This document shows, one piece after another, positions 43,579 through 53,562 of a stretch of 64,000 bases of DNA. How positions within the stretch are numbered: the stretch's first letter is position 1; every line of letters begins with the position of its first letter. The notes under the pieces were generated by a model, which was not told the DNA's origin, did no database searches, and saw only the letters and a program-made list of their open reading frames with translations. This DNA is from Brevundimonas diminuta (GTDB taxonomy: Bacteria > Pseudomonadota > Alphaproteobacteria > Caulobacterales > Caulobacteraceae), in contig NZ_CP073063.1 of NCBI RefSeq assembly GCF_022654015.1, positions 1,178,001 through 1,242,000 on the forward strand, read 5' to 3'. The translations under genes were made by a program, and so were the position numbers.

Positions 43579-44589
43579 TCAGCGCTTCGCGTAGGCCTCG
43601 ACCTCAGCCACGAACGCCGCCTTCTCCGCTTCGCCCAGGAACGAGCCTTCGAAACTGTTCTTGGCCAGTTGCGTCACCTGATCGCGTGTCAGGCCGACGG
43701 CCTCGGCCAGCCGGCTGTAGTTGTCGTTCACATATCCCCCGAAATAGGACGGGTCGTCCGAGTTCAGGGTGACGTGCAGGCCCCGGCGCAGCATCTCGGG
43801 GACGGGATGGTGCTTCAGGTCATCGACCACGCACAGCTTCAGATTCGACAGAGGGCAGACGGTCAGGGTCATCTGCTCGGCGGCCAGCCGCTGCACCAGC
43901 GCCTCGTCCTCCATCGAGCGATTGCCGTGGTCCATCCGGTCGATATTCAGAAGGTCCAGCGCCTCATGGACATAGGCGGGCGGGCCTTCCTCGCCCGCGT
44001 GGGCGCACAGTTTCAGGCCCAGCTCACGCGCGGCGGCGAAGACGCGCTGGAACTTGGACGGCGGATGACCGACCTCCGACGAATCCAGACCCACCCCGAT
44101 GAAATGATGCAGATAGGGTTTGGCGGCCTCCAGCGTCGCAAACGCCTCGTCCTCGGTCAGGTGGCGCAGGAAGCTGAGGATCAGGCCGCTGCTCACGCCC
44201 AGCTCCGCCCTGGCCCGGTCCATGCCCGCGATCAGCCCCTCGACCACCACGCCGAACGGCACGCCCCGATCGGTATGGGTCTGGGGATCGAAGAAGATTT
44301 CGGCGTGGCGCACATTATCCGCCGCCGCGCGCTGGAAATAGGCGAAGGCCAGATCCTCGAAATCCTGCCGCGTCAGCAGGACAGCTGCCCCCGCGTAATA
44401 GATGTCCAGGAAGTCCTGCAGGTTCGAGAAATCATAGGCCGCCCTGACCGCCTCGACGCTGTCGTAGGGAATGGACACGCCGTTGCGCTGCGCCAGTTCG
44501 AACATCAGCTCGGGCTCCAGCGAGCCCTCGATATGCAGGTGCAGTTCAGCCTTGGGCAGGCCGGCGATATAGGCGTCGAGATTAGACAT
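43579..44589 (-). CDS. Adenine deaminase (adenosine deaminase family)
   Basis: Zinc hydrolase of 336 residues converting adenine to hypoxanthine. The metal motif is KAELHLHIEGS, with HAGEEG, RMDHGNRS and VTLNSDDPSYFGG completing the site. The segments FFDPQTHTDRG, LILSFLRHL and VGLDSSEVGHPPSKF are those I associate with the adenine-specific subgroup (bacterial adenine aminohydrolase) rather than with true adenosine deaminase; this assignment is from memory. It sits between two intergenic repeat elements, alone on the minus strand. Confidence 0.9.
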   Translation of the reverse strand: MSNLDAYIAGLPKAELHLHIEGSLEPELMFELAQRNGVSIPYDSVEAVRAAYDFSNLQDFLDIYYAGAAVLLTRQDFEDLAFAYFQRAAADNVRHAEIFFDPQTHTDRGVPFGVVVEGLIAGMDRARAELGVSSGLILSFLRHLTEDEAFATLEAAKPYLHHFIGVGLDSSEVGHPPSKFQRVFAAARELGLKLCAHAGEEGPPAYVHEALDLLNIDRMDHGNRSMEDEALVQRLAAEQMTLTVCPLSNLKLCVVDDLKHHPVPEMLRRGLHVTLNSDDPSYFGGYVNDNYSRLAEAVGLTRDQVTQLAKNSFEGSFLGEAEKAAFVAEVEAYAKR

Positions 44590-44653
44590 GAGGAGCGGCT
44601 CCGTAACGGCCGCCAGCCTAAAGGATCAGGTTCGAGGCGTCATCCGAAACGGC

Positions 44654-44800
44654 GATCCTCCCCCGCATGGTGGGGGAGGGGGACCATGCGCATCATGGTG
44701 GAGGGGGCGAAAACAGGCTCGGTTCTGACCGGCGGGCGGCGGGCGTATCCGCTCCCTCCACCGCTTCGCGGTCCCCCTCCCCCGTGAACGGGGGAGGATC
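44654..44800. repeat. Intergenic inverted-repeat element, copy 2
   Basis: The terminal arms GATCCTCCCCC (44654-44664) and GGGGGAGGATC (44790-44800) are perfect reverse complements. Inside are GGGGGAGGGGGACC, CATGGTGGAGGGGG and the mirrored CCTCCACCGC and GGTCCCCCTCCCCC. It shares these blocks with the element at 7774-7922. It lies between argS and the adenine deaminase gene and is non-coding. Confidence 0.8.
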
Positions 44801-44809
44801 GAGACCTGC

Positions 44810-46612
44810 TTACATCCGCTCAGGCGTGTCGATGCCCAACAAGCTCAACGCGATTTCAAGCTGGCGCAGAGCCGCAGCAGACAGGGCCAGACGCGAGCGT
44901 TTGGTCGCTTCGTCCGGCGCGATCAGCACGGGGCAGGCGGCGTAGAACTTCGAGAAGGACTGGGCCACGCGATAGGCGTGTTCGGCGACCAGATGCGGCA
45001 TCCGCTTGTCGTAGGCGTCCGACACGGCCGTCGAGAAGGCGTCAAGCGTCAGGGCCAGATCGCGCTCCGCCGGTTCGGCGATGACGATGGCGCCGGGCGT
45101 CAGTCCCTGTTCGGCGCCCTTGCGCAGCAGGGATTTGATACGGACCGACTGATACAGAAGATACGGCCCGGTCTTGCCTTCGAAGCTCATGAAGCGGTCG
45201 AGATCGAAGACGTAGCTGGTCGTGCGCGCGTTCGCCAGGTCGGCGAACTTCAGGGCCGCGATGGCCACCTTGTGCGCGATGGCCTCGAACTCTTCCGGCG
45301 ACAGGTCGTCGCCCAGCTTGGCCTCGTGAAGACGCTCGCGCGCCTTTTCGGTCGCCTGATCGATCAGGTCGCGTAGCTTCAGCACCCCCCCCGCGCGGGT
45401 CTTGAAGGGTTTGCCGTCCTGTCCGTTCATCGTGCCGAAGCCGAGATGCTCCAGCGCGCCCTCTGCGGCGTAACCGGCCAGATAGGCGGCGCGGAAGACC
45501 TGTTCGAAATGCTCGGCCTGGCGTTCGTCGACGACATAGAGGGCGAGATCGGGCGACAGGGCCTTCTTGCGGTCCAGGATCGTGGCCAGGTCGGTCGTGC
45601 CGTACATGGCCGAACCTTCCGAGCTGATGACCAGCAGGGGCGGGGGGGACGGGGCCTCGATCACCGAGCCGTCGGCCAGCTTTTTCTTGCGCGTCTCGCC
45701 GGGCTTGGCGACGTGGACCACCTGGGCGCCGTCGTCCTCGACCAGCAGGCCGGTCTTTTTCAGATGCGCCAGCATTTCCGGCATCTGCGGATCGGCGTCG
45801 CTTTCACCGTTCCACAGGTCGAAATCGACCGACAGGTCGCCGTATTCGCGCTTCAGCGCCTCACGGCTGACCGCCACGAAATGCTGCCACAGCGCGCGAT
45901 AGCCTGAACGTCCGTTCTGGAGTTCCGCCGTCGCCTTGCGGGCGCGGTCGCGGAAGGCCCGATCCTCCTTGGCCTTGCCGGCGGCCTGCGGATAAAGGCG
46001 GTCCAGGTCGGCCAGGGTGACCGGGCTTTCGGCCGGGAAGGGGCCGTCACCTTCGGCCATAAAGGCCTCGGCTAGGCCTTCGTCGCCGCAGGCGACGATC
46101 AGCAGGCCCATCTGGAAGCCCCAGTCGCCGAAGTGGGCGTCGCCGGTGACATGGTCGCCGCGAAAGCGGAACAACCGCTTCAGGCTCTCGCCGATGATGG
46201 CGCTGCGCAGATGGCCGACGTGCATCGGCTTGGCGACGTTGGGACCGCCGTAGTCGATGACCACCTGACGAGGCTCGGCCACAGTCGCGGCCCCCGCGTG
46301 GGCGGCGTCGTTCGCCACCTCGGTCGCGCGTTCGGCCAGCAGCGCGTCGGAGAGTTTCAGATTGATGAAGCCGGGTCCGGCGACCTCAACCGAGGCGAAA
46401 CGCGCATCCGCGCTTAGCCGCTCGGCGATCTTGCCGGCCAGTTCGCGCGGATTGGCCTTCAGCGCCTTGGCGGCGGCGAGCGCGCCATTGGACTGGAAAT
46501 CGGCCAGGTCAGGGCGGTCCGACGCGGTGACGCGGGCCAGGGCCGGGGCCACGCCTTCGGCGGCGAAGGCGGCGGCGACCGCTTCGCTGAGGACGGTCTT
46601 CAGATCAGACAT
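44810..46612 (-). CDS. argS: Arginyl-tRNA synthetase
   Basis: Class I synthetase of 600 residues charging tRNA-Arg. The HIGH motif appears as [14 protein letters not shown]. The KMSK region is the ArgRS variant [13 protein letters not shown]. The C-terminal anticodon-binding domain ends [13 protein letters not shown], and the N-terminal Arg-tRNA synthetase domain precedes the active site. Its start overlaps by one base the stop of the upstream exported-protein gene (TAATG). In related genomes argS usually lies between dgt and the SPOR/nagZ genes, from which it is separated here by about 20 kb. Confidence 0.97.
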   Translation of the reverse strand: MSDLKTVLSEAVAAAFAAEGVAPALARVTASDRPDLADFQSNGALAAAKALKANPRELAGKIAERLSADARFASVEVAGPGFINLKLSDALLAERATEVANDAAHAGAATVAEPRQVVIDYGGPNVAKPMHVGHLRSAIIGESLKRLFRFRGDHVTGDAHFGDWGFQMGLLIVACGDEGLAEAFMAEGDGPFPAESPVTLADLDRLYPQAAGKAKEDRAFRDRARKATAELQNGRSGYRALWQHFVAVSREALKREYGDLSVDFDLWNGESDADPQMPEMLAHLKKTGLLVEDDGAQVVHVAKPGETRKKKLADGSVIEAPSPPPLLVISSEGSAMYGTTDLATILDRKKALSPDLALYVVDERQAEHFEQVFRAAYLAGYAAEGALEHLGFGTMNGQDGKPFKTRAGGVLKLRDLIDQATEKARERLHEAKLGDDLSPEEFEAIAHKVAIAALKFADLANARTTSYVFDLDRFMSFEGKTGPYLLYQSVRIKSLLRKGAEQGLTPGAIVIAEPAERDLALTLDAFSTAVSDAYDKRMPHLVAEHAYRVAQSFSKFYAACPVLIAPDEATKRSRLALSAAALRQLEIALSLLGIDTPERM

Positions 46613-47298
46613 TATTGGCTCGGTGCGGAGGCAGGCGCGGGGGCGGCCGGCGTCGTGCCGGCGTTGACGCGGAAGCGGCTGCCCGAGCGATTGAACTCGG
46701 CCATTTCCGGCGTCACGTCGAAACCGACCAGGATTTCGAAGTTGCTGCCGCTTGTCTCGATGCCGGCGCGCGGAATGACGATGGTGCGCTTTTCTGTGAC
46801 CGAGGCGGTGCGCTGGCCTTCGAAGTTCACCGGCAGGTCGAAATATTCCTTGGACAGGATGGCGTTGTTCCGCTCCGTCACCGCGATCCAGTAGCGGTAG
46901 GTGCGCTGCTCGCCCGTCGCCTGTGGTCCGCGGCCCAGGTTGAACAGCACGTCCATGTCGACGCGAATCGGATCGGCCTCGCGATATTCGCAGTCCGAAG
47001 AGATGCCTTCGATCTCGCCGGTGTAGCCGACATTGGCTACGGCGGCGCGGCCGCCTTCCAGCTCGACGTAGCGGGCGGCGTCGTAGAGGATCTTCACATA
47101 GGGGCAGGGGCCGGCGTTGGCGCGGCGACGCAGGGGGGCGATGCGCGGCGCGCGCGACGGCGCGGCGTCTTCACCCGAGGCCTGCTGCTGTTGCCCGCTG
47201 CGCTCGCGTTGACGCTGGGAGGTCTGGGCCTCGGCGGCGACGGGCAGGATGGAGGCCGCGATGGAGAGGGCGGCCAGGGCGGTGAACACGCGACGCAT
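46612..47298 (-). CDS. Exported protein of unknown function
   Basis: Protein of 228 residues with a signal peptide (about 1-24, [21 protein letters not shown], then EAQ). A Gln/Arg-rich linker (about 25-60) leads to a conserved-looking domain with [18 protein letters not shown] and [13 protein letters not shown]; the two cysteines may pair. The product ends in an Ala/Pro tail. I do not recognise a named family. The ATG at 47298 is chosen because it begins the signal peptide. It is directly upstream of argS with a one-base overlap, so the pair is an operon. Confidence 0.78.
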   Translation of the reverse strand: MRRVFTALAALSIAASILPVAAEAQTSQRQRERSGQQQQASGEDAAPSRAPRIAPLRRRANAGPCPYVKILYDAARYVELEGGRAAVANVGYTGEIEGISSDCEYREADPIRVDMDVLFNLGRGPQATGEQRTYRYWIAVTERNNAILSKEYFDLPVNFEGQRTASVTEKRTIVIPRAGIETSGSNFEILVGFDVTPEMAEFNRSGSRFRVNAGTTPAAPAPASAPSQ

Positions 47299-47406
47299 CA
47301 GCTTATTTTTCCGACAGCGAGAGAGGGCGCACGACGATCGGCGGCCGATCATCAACGCTCGCCGCTGATAGCGGCTAAAGCGAGGCGCGGCAAACGCTTG
47401 CTGCCC

Positions 47407-47850
47407 TCAGCGCTCCATCACCAGGCAGGTCGAGGTCGCGGTCGCGTAGAGCTTGCCGTCCAGGCCGCGCAGATCGGCCTCCGAGAAGGCCGCGCGGCGA
47501 CCGGCCTGAACGATCCGACCCTCGGCCCGAACCGGCGTGCCGGCCGTCAGCGCCTTGTGAAAAACGGTCTTCAGCTCCAGCGTCATATAGGTCTGGCCCG
47601 GCCGAAGCGTGGAATGCACGACGCAGCCGCAGGCCGAGTCGAGCACCGTCGCGATCCAGCCGCCATGCACGGTGCCGAGCGGATTATAGACGGCGGTGGT
47701 GGGGATAGCCTCGAACACCACGCGGCCTTCTTCCACTTCGGTCAGCTCGAAACCGACGGTGCGGGCGATGGGCGCGATGAAGCCGCCCGTCATGCCCAGG
47801 CGCAGCTGGTCGATCCCGGACAGGGCGGCGATATCGACGGTTTCGGTCAT
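47407..47850 (-). CDS. PaaI-family acyl-CoA thioesterase
   Basis: Hotdog-fold thioesterase of 147 residues. Family features include YNPLGTVHGGWIATVLDSACG, where the HGG motif and the Asp form the active site, and YMTLELKTVFHKAL. It probably hydrolyses a CoA thioester; the substrate is unknown. It stands between the exported protein/argS pair and bamF, all on the minus strand. Confidence 0.9.
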   Translation of the reverse strand: MTETVDIAALSGIDQLRLGMTGGFIAPIARTVGFELTEVEEGRVVFEAIPTTAVYNPLGTVHGGWIATVLDSACGCVVHSTLRPGQTYMTLELKTVFHKALTAGTPVRAEGRIVQAGRRAAFSEADLRGLDGKLYATATSTCLVMER

Positions 47851-47885
47851 GCAAACGGCTCCTGATCAGGTCCGTTTACAATAAG

Positions 47886-47914
47886 GACGGACGCCCTCGT
47901 GGCAAGCGTCCGTC
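47886..47914 (-). terminator. Hairpin terminator candidate after bamF
   Basis: GACGGACGC (47886-47894) pairs perfectly with GCGTCCGTC (47906-47914), 11 bases past the bamF stop. On the minus strand it is followed by CTTATTGT, only moderately T-rich. Confidence 0.6.
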
Positions 47915-47924
47915 GTATCGGTTC

Positions 47925-48491
47925 TTACAGGCCTGGCAGTTTGAAGCCGCTGCCGCGACGTGGCTGGATCGTGATGGCCTGCTGGCCGCCGGTCAGGGCC
48001 TGGAGGCGGGCGGCCTCGGTCGAGGCGTCGATGGTCTTCTGGCCTTCGGCGGTCTGACGAACCGTTGGCGCCTGGGTCGAAGCGTCGTCCTTGCGCCAGA
48101 ACATCAGGCGGTTGGCGAAGCTTTCGTCCTTGTGCGCCAGATCGCCGAACTCGTCATCGACGACATAGCGGGCCAGCGGGTCGGCCTGCTCGCCGCCGGC
48201 CTGGGCCACCAACACCTGTTCGCCCGGCGTGCGGGTGACGGCCTGACGCTGACCCAGAAGGATCTGACGCGCGGCGCTTTCCGGGGCCAGCTCCTGCGGG
48301 CGCGGCTGGCCCGGCGCGGGCGGACGCAGGCCGTATTCCGGCGGAACGCTGAGCGGGGCGGTCGAGACGGTGACGAACTCGTCCGGCACCACCTTGGTCA
48401 GGCCGATGCCCTGTTTGATGCCGCCGCAGGCCGAGACGGCGAGCGCGGAGGAGGCGACGAGGGTCAGGACGGCGACACTGCGGATACGCAT
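47925..48491 (-). CDS. bamF: BamF-type outer-membrane assembly lipoprotein (DUF3035)
   Basis: Lipoprotein of 188 residues with a lipobox (ALAVSACGG, Cys22). LTKVVPDEFVTVSTAPLSVPPEYGLRPP, seen in parts, is the hallmark of the DUF3035 family. In Caulobacter this protein, BamF, is a subunit of the beta-barrel assembly machine specific to Alphaproteobacteria. A polar C-terminal part follows without further domain. It lies 71 bases after lspA, the signal peptidase that would process its own precursor, and shares its strand. Confidence 0.85.
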   Translation of the reverse strand: MRIRSVAVLTLVASSALAVSACGGIKQGIGLTKVVPDEFVTVSTAPLSVPPEYGLRPPAPGQPRPQELAPESAARQILLGQRQAVTRTPGEQVLVAQAGGEQADPLARYVVDDEFGDLAHKDESFANRLMFWRKDDASTQAPTVRQTAEGQKTIDASTEAARLQALTGGQQAITIQPRRGSGFKLPGL

Positions 48492-48562
48492 GGTTTCAGG
48501 CTCTGGTCGGCTGATGCAGGAAGCGCCGCGATGGCGCAGTCGGCATAGTGAAGACGGGGTGA

Positions 48563-49069
48563 TTACGACTTTTCGACGGCCGCGCCAACCTTGGCGGGTT
48601 TGTCAGACACCAGACTGTCGATGATCAGCAGCACGACGCCGATGGTGATGGCGCTGTCGGCGACGTTGAACACCCAGGGAAAGACGCCGGTGCCCGAGAA
48701 GTCGATGAAATCGACCACATAACCGAAGCGGATCCGGTCGATCACATTGCCCAGCGCTCCGCCCATGACGAAGCCGATCGCGGTGATCAGCAGGCGACGG
48801 TTCGACTGCGTCGCCCACCACGCCAGGCCGGCCGAGACGACGATGGAGAAGATGGCCAGGCCCCAGCGGGCTTCGCCGCCGCCGAACAGGCCGAAGCTGA
48901 CGCCGGTGTTCTCGACCCAGCTAAAGTTCAGGATCGGCGGGAAGACGGGGATGCGGCCGACTTCCTGCAGCGACAGGCCGCTGATGATCCAGGCCTTGGT
49001 CAGCTGATCCAGAACGATGATCAGGAGGGCGAACACATAGGCGGTGACGGCGAGGCGCGTGATCTTCAT
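48563..49069 (-). CDS. lspA: Lipoprotein signal peptidase (signal peptidase II)
   Basis: Inner-membrane aspartic protease that cleaves lipoprotein signal peptides. The catalytic Asp residues are in GNVIDRIRFG and FNVADSAITIG. WVENTGVSFGLF is a further signature. Four membrane helices and 168 residues are typical. It is upstream of bamF and downstream of xseA on the same strand. Confidence 0.96.
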   Translation of the reverse strand: MKITRLAVTAYVFALLIIVLDQLTKAWIISGLSLQEVGRIPVFPPILNFSWVENTGVSFGLFGGGEARWGLAIFSIVVSAGLAWWATQSNRRLLITAIGFVMGGALGNVIDRIRFGYVVDFIDFSGTGVFPWVFNVADSAITIGVVLLIIDSLVSDKPAKVGAAVEKS

Positions 49070-49133
49070 GCGGCGCCGTTAGCAGGAAGCGGCGCCGGGG
49101 CGAAGCGGAAAACGCGGATCATATCCGCCGCCG

Positions 49134-50729
49134 TCAGAACAGGCTGCCCTGATCGGCGGCGGAAGGCTTCGGCTTGGCCGCCGGACGCGGCGGGAACGGA
49201 CGGGGTTCGCCGCCGTCGATTGTCGCGGGCTGAACGCCGTCGCCGAACACCAGCCGGACCGCCTGACCCGCCTCCAGCGCCTTGGCCGAGGTGATCCAAG
49301 CGCCGTCTGAATCTTCAACGCGGGCGAAGCCGGGCTTGGGGCGGCCGGGGTCCAGGGTCGTCAGCGCGCGCGACAGCGCCGCCAGGCGAACCGTCTCACG
49401 TTCCAGTCGATGCTTGGGAAAGGCATCCAACCGCGCACCGACGGCTTCAAGCCGGGCTTGACGCTGGTCTAGCCGTCGATGCAGCGGTTCGGGCGACAGG
49501 CGGGCCGAGACCTGCAACAATCGCCGCTCGCCGCGCGCCACGCCCGCCTGAAGCGCGGCGCCCAACCGGTCGCCGGCGCCGCGCAGCCGATCCTGCCCCC
49601 GCTCGATCCGCGTGCGCAGCAGGGCCGGGCTCAGCTTGCCGCCGGTCACCGCCAGATGCCGCTCGTGCAGAGCGACGTTGCGTTGCAAGCCCGATCCCAG
49701 CCGGCTCGACACATGGTCCAGCCGTTGTTGCGCCAGGGCCAGCAGGTCCTCGGGCCGCGCCGGCAGACCGCGCGCCACCGCCCGCAGGCGCGTGCGTCGA
49801 TCCTCGATCAGCCGTCCGCCCGCCTGCACCATGCGCCGGTCCATGTCGGCGACGGCATAGCGCAGGTCCGCCAGCACCGGCGTCGCCATTTCGGCCGCGC
49901 CCGTCGGGGTCGGCGCCCGGCGATCCGAGACGAAGTCGATCAGGGTGGTGTCGGTCTCGTGCCCCACGGCCGAGATGATCGGAATGCGCGCCGCCGCCAC
50001 GGTCCGCGCCAGGCCTTCGTCGTTGAAGCACCACAGGTCCTCGACCGACCCGCCGCCGCGCGCGACGATCAGCAGGTCGGGGCGGGGGATCGGCCCGTCC
50101 GCAGTCATCGCATCAAAGCCGCGGATGGCGTTCGATACCTGGCCGCAGGCCGATTCGCCCTGAACGACCACAGGCCAGACGATGACGCGGCAGGGCCAGC
50201 GTTCTGCGATCCGGTGCAGCACGTCGCGGATCACCGCGCCAGTCGGGCTGGTGATCACGCCGATGGTCGCGGGAAAGGCGGGCAGGGGCTTCTTGCGACC
50301 CGGCTCGAACAGACCTTCCTCACGCAGGCGGACCTTCAGCCGCTCCAACTGGGCCAGCAGGGCGCCGGCGCCGGCCGCCTCCATGCTCTCGATCACGATC
50401 TGATAGGATGACCGCGCCGGATAGGAGGTGATCTTGCCGGTGACGATGACCTCAAGCCCTGCTTCTGGCTGGACGCCCAGGCCGCGCACCGATCCCTTCC
50501 ACACCACGCCGTCGATGGCTGACTTGTCGTCCTTCAGCGTCAGATAGACGTGGCCCGATGCGTGGCGGTTGACCTTGGAGACCTCGCCGCGCAGCCGCAC
50601 ATGGCCGAAACGGTCTTCCAGCGTGCGCTTCAGCGCGAACGACAACTCCGAGATCGACAGGGGCGGATTGTTGTCGCGAGGGGCAGGGACCTCGGCCGGG
50701 CCTTCGAATACGTAGGAGTCGTCGCTCAT
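49134..50729 (-). CDS. xseA: Exodeoxyribonuclease VII large subunit
   Basis: Single-strand DNA exonuclease subunit. The N-terminal OB-fold ([27 protein letters not shown] in parts) is followed by the catalytic domain with [28 protein letters not shown] and [24 protein letters not shown] in parts. A long coiled-coil region with repeated Leu/Arg segments and a C-terminal tail follow. Its 531 residues are longer than the E. coli protein, mainly at the C-terminus. The ATG at 50729 is preferred over an upstream GTG. The small subunit xseB is not in this window. Confidence 0.95.
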   Translation of the reverse strand: MSDDSYVFEGPAEVPAPRDNNPPLSISELSFALKRTLEDRFGHVRLRGEVSKVNRHASGHVYLTLKDDKSAIDGVVWKGSVRGLGVQPEAGLEVIVTGKITSYPARSSYQIVIESMEAAGAGALLAQLERLKVRLREEGLFEPGRKKPLPAFPATIGVITSPTGAVIRDVLHRIAERWPCRVIVWPVVVQGESACGQVSNAIRGFDAMTADGPIPRPDLLIVARGGGSVEDLWCFNDEGLARTVAAARIPIISAVGHETDTTLIDFVSDRRAPTPTGAAEMATPVLADLRYAVADMDRRMVQAGGRLIEDRRTRLRAVARGLPARPEDLLALAQQRLDHVSSRLGSGLQRNVALHERHLAVTGGKLSPALLRTRIERGQDRLRGAGDRLGAALQAGVARGERRLLQVSARLSPEPLHRRLDQRQARLEAVGARLDAFPKHRLERETVRLAALSRALTTLDPGRPKPGFARVEDSDGAWITSAKALEAGQAVRLVFGDGVQPATIDGGEPRPFPPRPAAKPKPSAADQGSLF

Positions 50730-50794
50730 GGGGCCCACCCTAGCCTGCGTCGATCCGTCCGGGAACGCTGCGCGCGCCCTGTCGTTCGACTTTC

Positions 50795-50956
50795 ATGCCC
50801 GCCGACCCGCCCGGAACCGATCCTTCTGACCGCGACCCGCACGAGCGCGATCTGTCGCGCCGCGCCGGGGGCGGCGGGGCCATGAGCCCGTGGCTGATCA
50901 TCGGCTGCATCATTCTGCTGGGGCTCGGCGTCTATGTCGTCTCGGCGCTGCTCTAA
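50795..50956 (+). CDS. Small single-span membrane protein (53 residues)
   Basis: Short frame from ATG 50795. Its hydrophilic, Asp/Arg-rich N-terminal half (PPGTDPSDRDPHERDLSRR) is followed by a glycine linker and one membrane helix (SPWLIIGCIILLGLGVYVVSALL cut by segment: PWLIIGCIILLGLGVY). The stop is 16 bases before the next gene, which has a GGAGG ribosome-binding site. The function is unknown; codon use and topology suggest it is real, divergent from xseA. Confidence 0.65.
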   Translation: MPADPPGTDPSDRDPHERDLSRRAGGGGAMSPWLIIGCIILLGLGVYVVSALL

Positions 50957-50972
50957 TGCCCAAGGAGGCCGT

Positions 50973-51404
50973 ATGAACCGCTTCGTCCCGCTCGCCGCCG
51001 TGCTTTGCCTGACCGGCGGCGTCGTCGCCTGCTCGGATCGCGACGACGATGTGGTCCAGGCCCCTGCGCCCGGCGCGGCGCCCGTGGCCTTTCCGGGCCA
51101 GCAGGCCGATGCCGCCGCCTCGAACGCCGCCTTGGCCTTCAACATGACCCGCGACCAACTGGAAGACGCGGATCTGTATTCGCGCGCCAACGTCGATCTG
51201 GGCGACGTGGAAACCTTGGTGCTGGACGCCTCGGGCGCCCTGACCCATCTGGTCGTCGAACTGGAGGGACCCGGCGACATGAAGGTGCTGGTTCCGGTCG
51301 CGGATGTGTCTCCGATCGACCGCAACGGCGACCGGGATCTGGTTACCGATCTGACGCCCGGTCAGCTTCAGGCCCTGCCGGCCTGGACCCCACCAGCGCG
51401 CTGA
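50973..51404 (+). CDS. Lipoprotein with PRC-barrel-like domain
   Basis: Envelope protein of 143 residues with a lipoprotein signal (lipobox VVAC, then SDRDDD). The C-terminal half (about 60-140, YSRANVDLGDVETLVLDASG and LTHLVVELEG) has the beta-rich spacing of PRC-barrel proteins. The ATG at 50973 is preceded by AAGGAGG. The Asp after the lipidated Cys region may influence sorting, but this rule is not established here. It may form an operon with the 53-residue membrane protein. Confidence 0.75.
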   Translation: MNRFVPLAAVLCLTGGVVACSDRDDDVVQAPAPGAAPVAFPGQQADAAASNAALAFNMTRDQLEDADLYSRANVDLGDVETLVLDASGALTHLVVELEGPGDMKVLVPVADVSPIDRNGDRDLVTDLTPGQLQALPAWTPPAR

Positions 51405-51441
51405 TAGGACGCTGAATGCGGCGTTAAGTCTGACGGGCGCT

Positions 51442-51465
51442 TGACCGGCCGGCGCCGGCCGGTCA
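51442..51465. other. Perfect 24-base GC-rich palindrome
   Basis: TGACCGGCCGGC followed by its exact reverse complement GCCGGCCGGTCA. It lies between the lipoprotein stop and purD, 12 bases before the purD ATG. It could terminate the lipoprotein transcript or be an operator; there is no T-tract. Confidence 0.6.
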
Positions 51466-51477
51466 TTGCCCGATCTC

Positions 51478-52752
<1,275 letters not shown>

Positions 52753-52755
52753 AGC

Positions 52756-53448
52756 CTACGCCGCTGCGAACAGCAGTCGGCCTTCGCCCATGCGTTCACG
52801 CAAGGCCGGCAGGTCGGTGTGGGCGACCGAGAAACAGCCGTAGCTGCGACCCAGCTTGCCTTCACGCGCCAGGAAGTCGGGATCGGCATAGTCTGCGCCG
52901 TGGACGATGATGGCCCGCTCGCGCGCCTTGTCGTTGGAATATTCCAGCCCGTCCAGCAGCACGTTCGGCCCCTGTTGCGCGCCCCAGTTGGCGCCCGCGG
53001 TCGCATAGGCGCCGATCGAGGACATGTTGGAATCCGGCGTATTGGAAAAGCGCTGGGCATAGCCGGTGTGGCTGGGGTCCGATCCTCGACCGTGGCAGGT
53101 GCGCAGCACCTTCACTTCACCCGCGATGAGGTCGACTTCGTACAGCCGCTCCTCGCCCGAGAATTTCTGGAAATCGACCAGATACATCCGGTCGCGCAGA
53201 GGCAAGCGGTGATGATGGGTGTCCAGCGCGGTCATGGCGCGCTCCATCAGTTCCTTGCGAACGTGACCGCGTGGATCCAGCGGTGGCGGCGTCAGGGCGG
53301 AGGTCTGGACCGTGGGCAGACCGACCTGCGGCATGGCGATCGGAGTCCCGTTCTGAGCCGTCGTCAGCGGCGCCGTAGCGCTCGCACTGGCGCATCCCGC
53401 CAGCATGGCCGATCCGCCCAGAATAAGTCCTCGTCTCGATAGCCGCAT
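52756..53448 (-). CDS. Murein L,D-transpeptidase-type lipoprotein
   Basis: Envelope protein of 230 residues with a twin-arginine-like start and lipobox (MRLSRRGLILGGSAMLAGC). It belongs to the YkuD-related 'murein L,D-transpeptidase catalytic domain' family (DUF4885-like neighbours not implied). The catalytic His/Cys region is IIVHGADYADPDF followed by LGRSYGCFSVA, with Cys nucleophile. YLVDFQKFSGEERLYEVDL gives the beta strands. It should cross-link or modify peptidoglycan at the periplasmic side. It is divergent from the amidohydrolase gene. Confidence 0.85.
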   Translation of the reverse strand: MRLSRRGLILGGSAMLAGCASASATAPLTTAQNGTPIAMPQVGLPTVQTSALTPPPLDPRGHVRKELMERAMTALDTHHHRLPLRDRMYLVDFQKFSGEERLYEVDLIAGEVKVLRTCHGRGSDPSHTGYAQRFSNTPDSNMSSIGAYATAGANWGAQQGPNVLLDGLEYSNDKARERAIIVHGADYADPDFLAREGKLGRSYGCFSVAHTDLPALRERMGEGRLLFAAA

Positions 53449-53562
53449 GCGACGCCCTCGTTGCGGTTGGTCTTGAGGCGTGTTTGTTTCAGTTGGTTAC
53501 GGGCGAGGCAACCTGAGCCTTGTGGGGCATTTTTGCGGCCGACGCGTCGCGGGGAGAGATCG

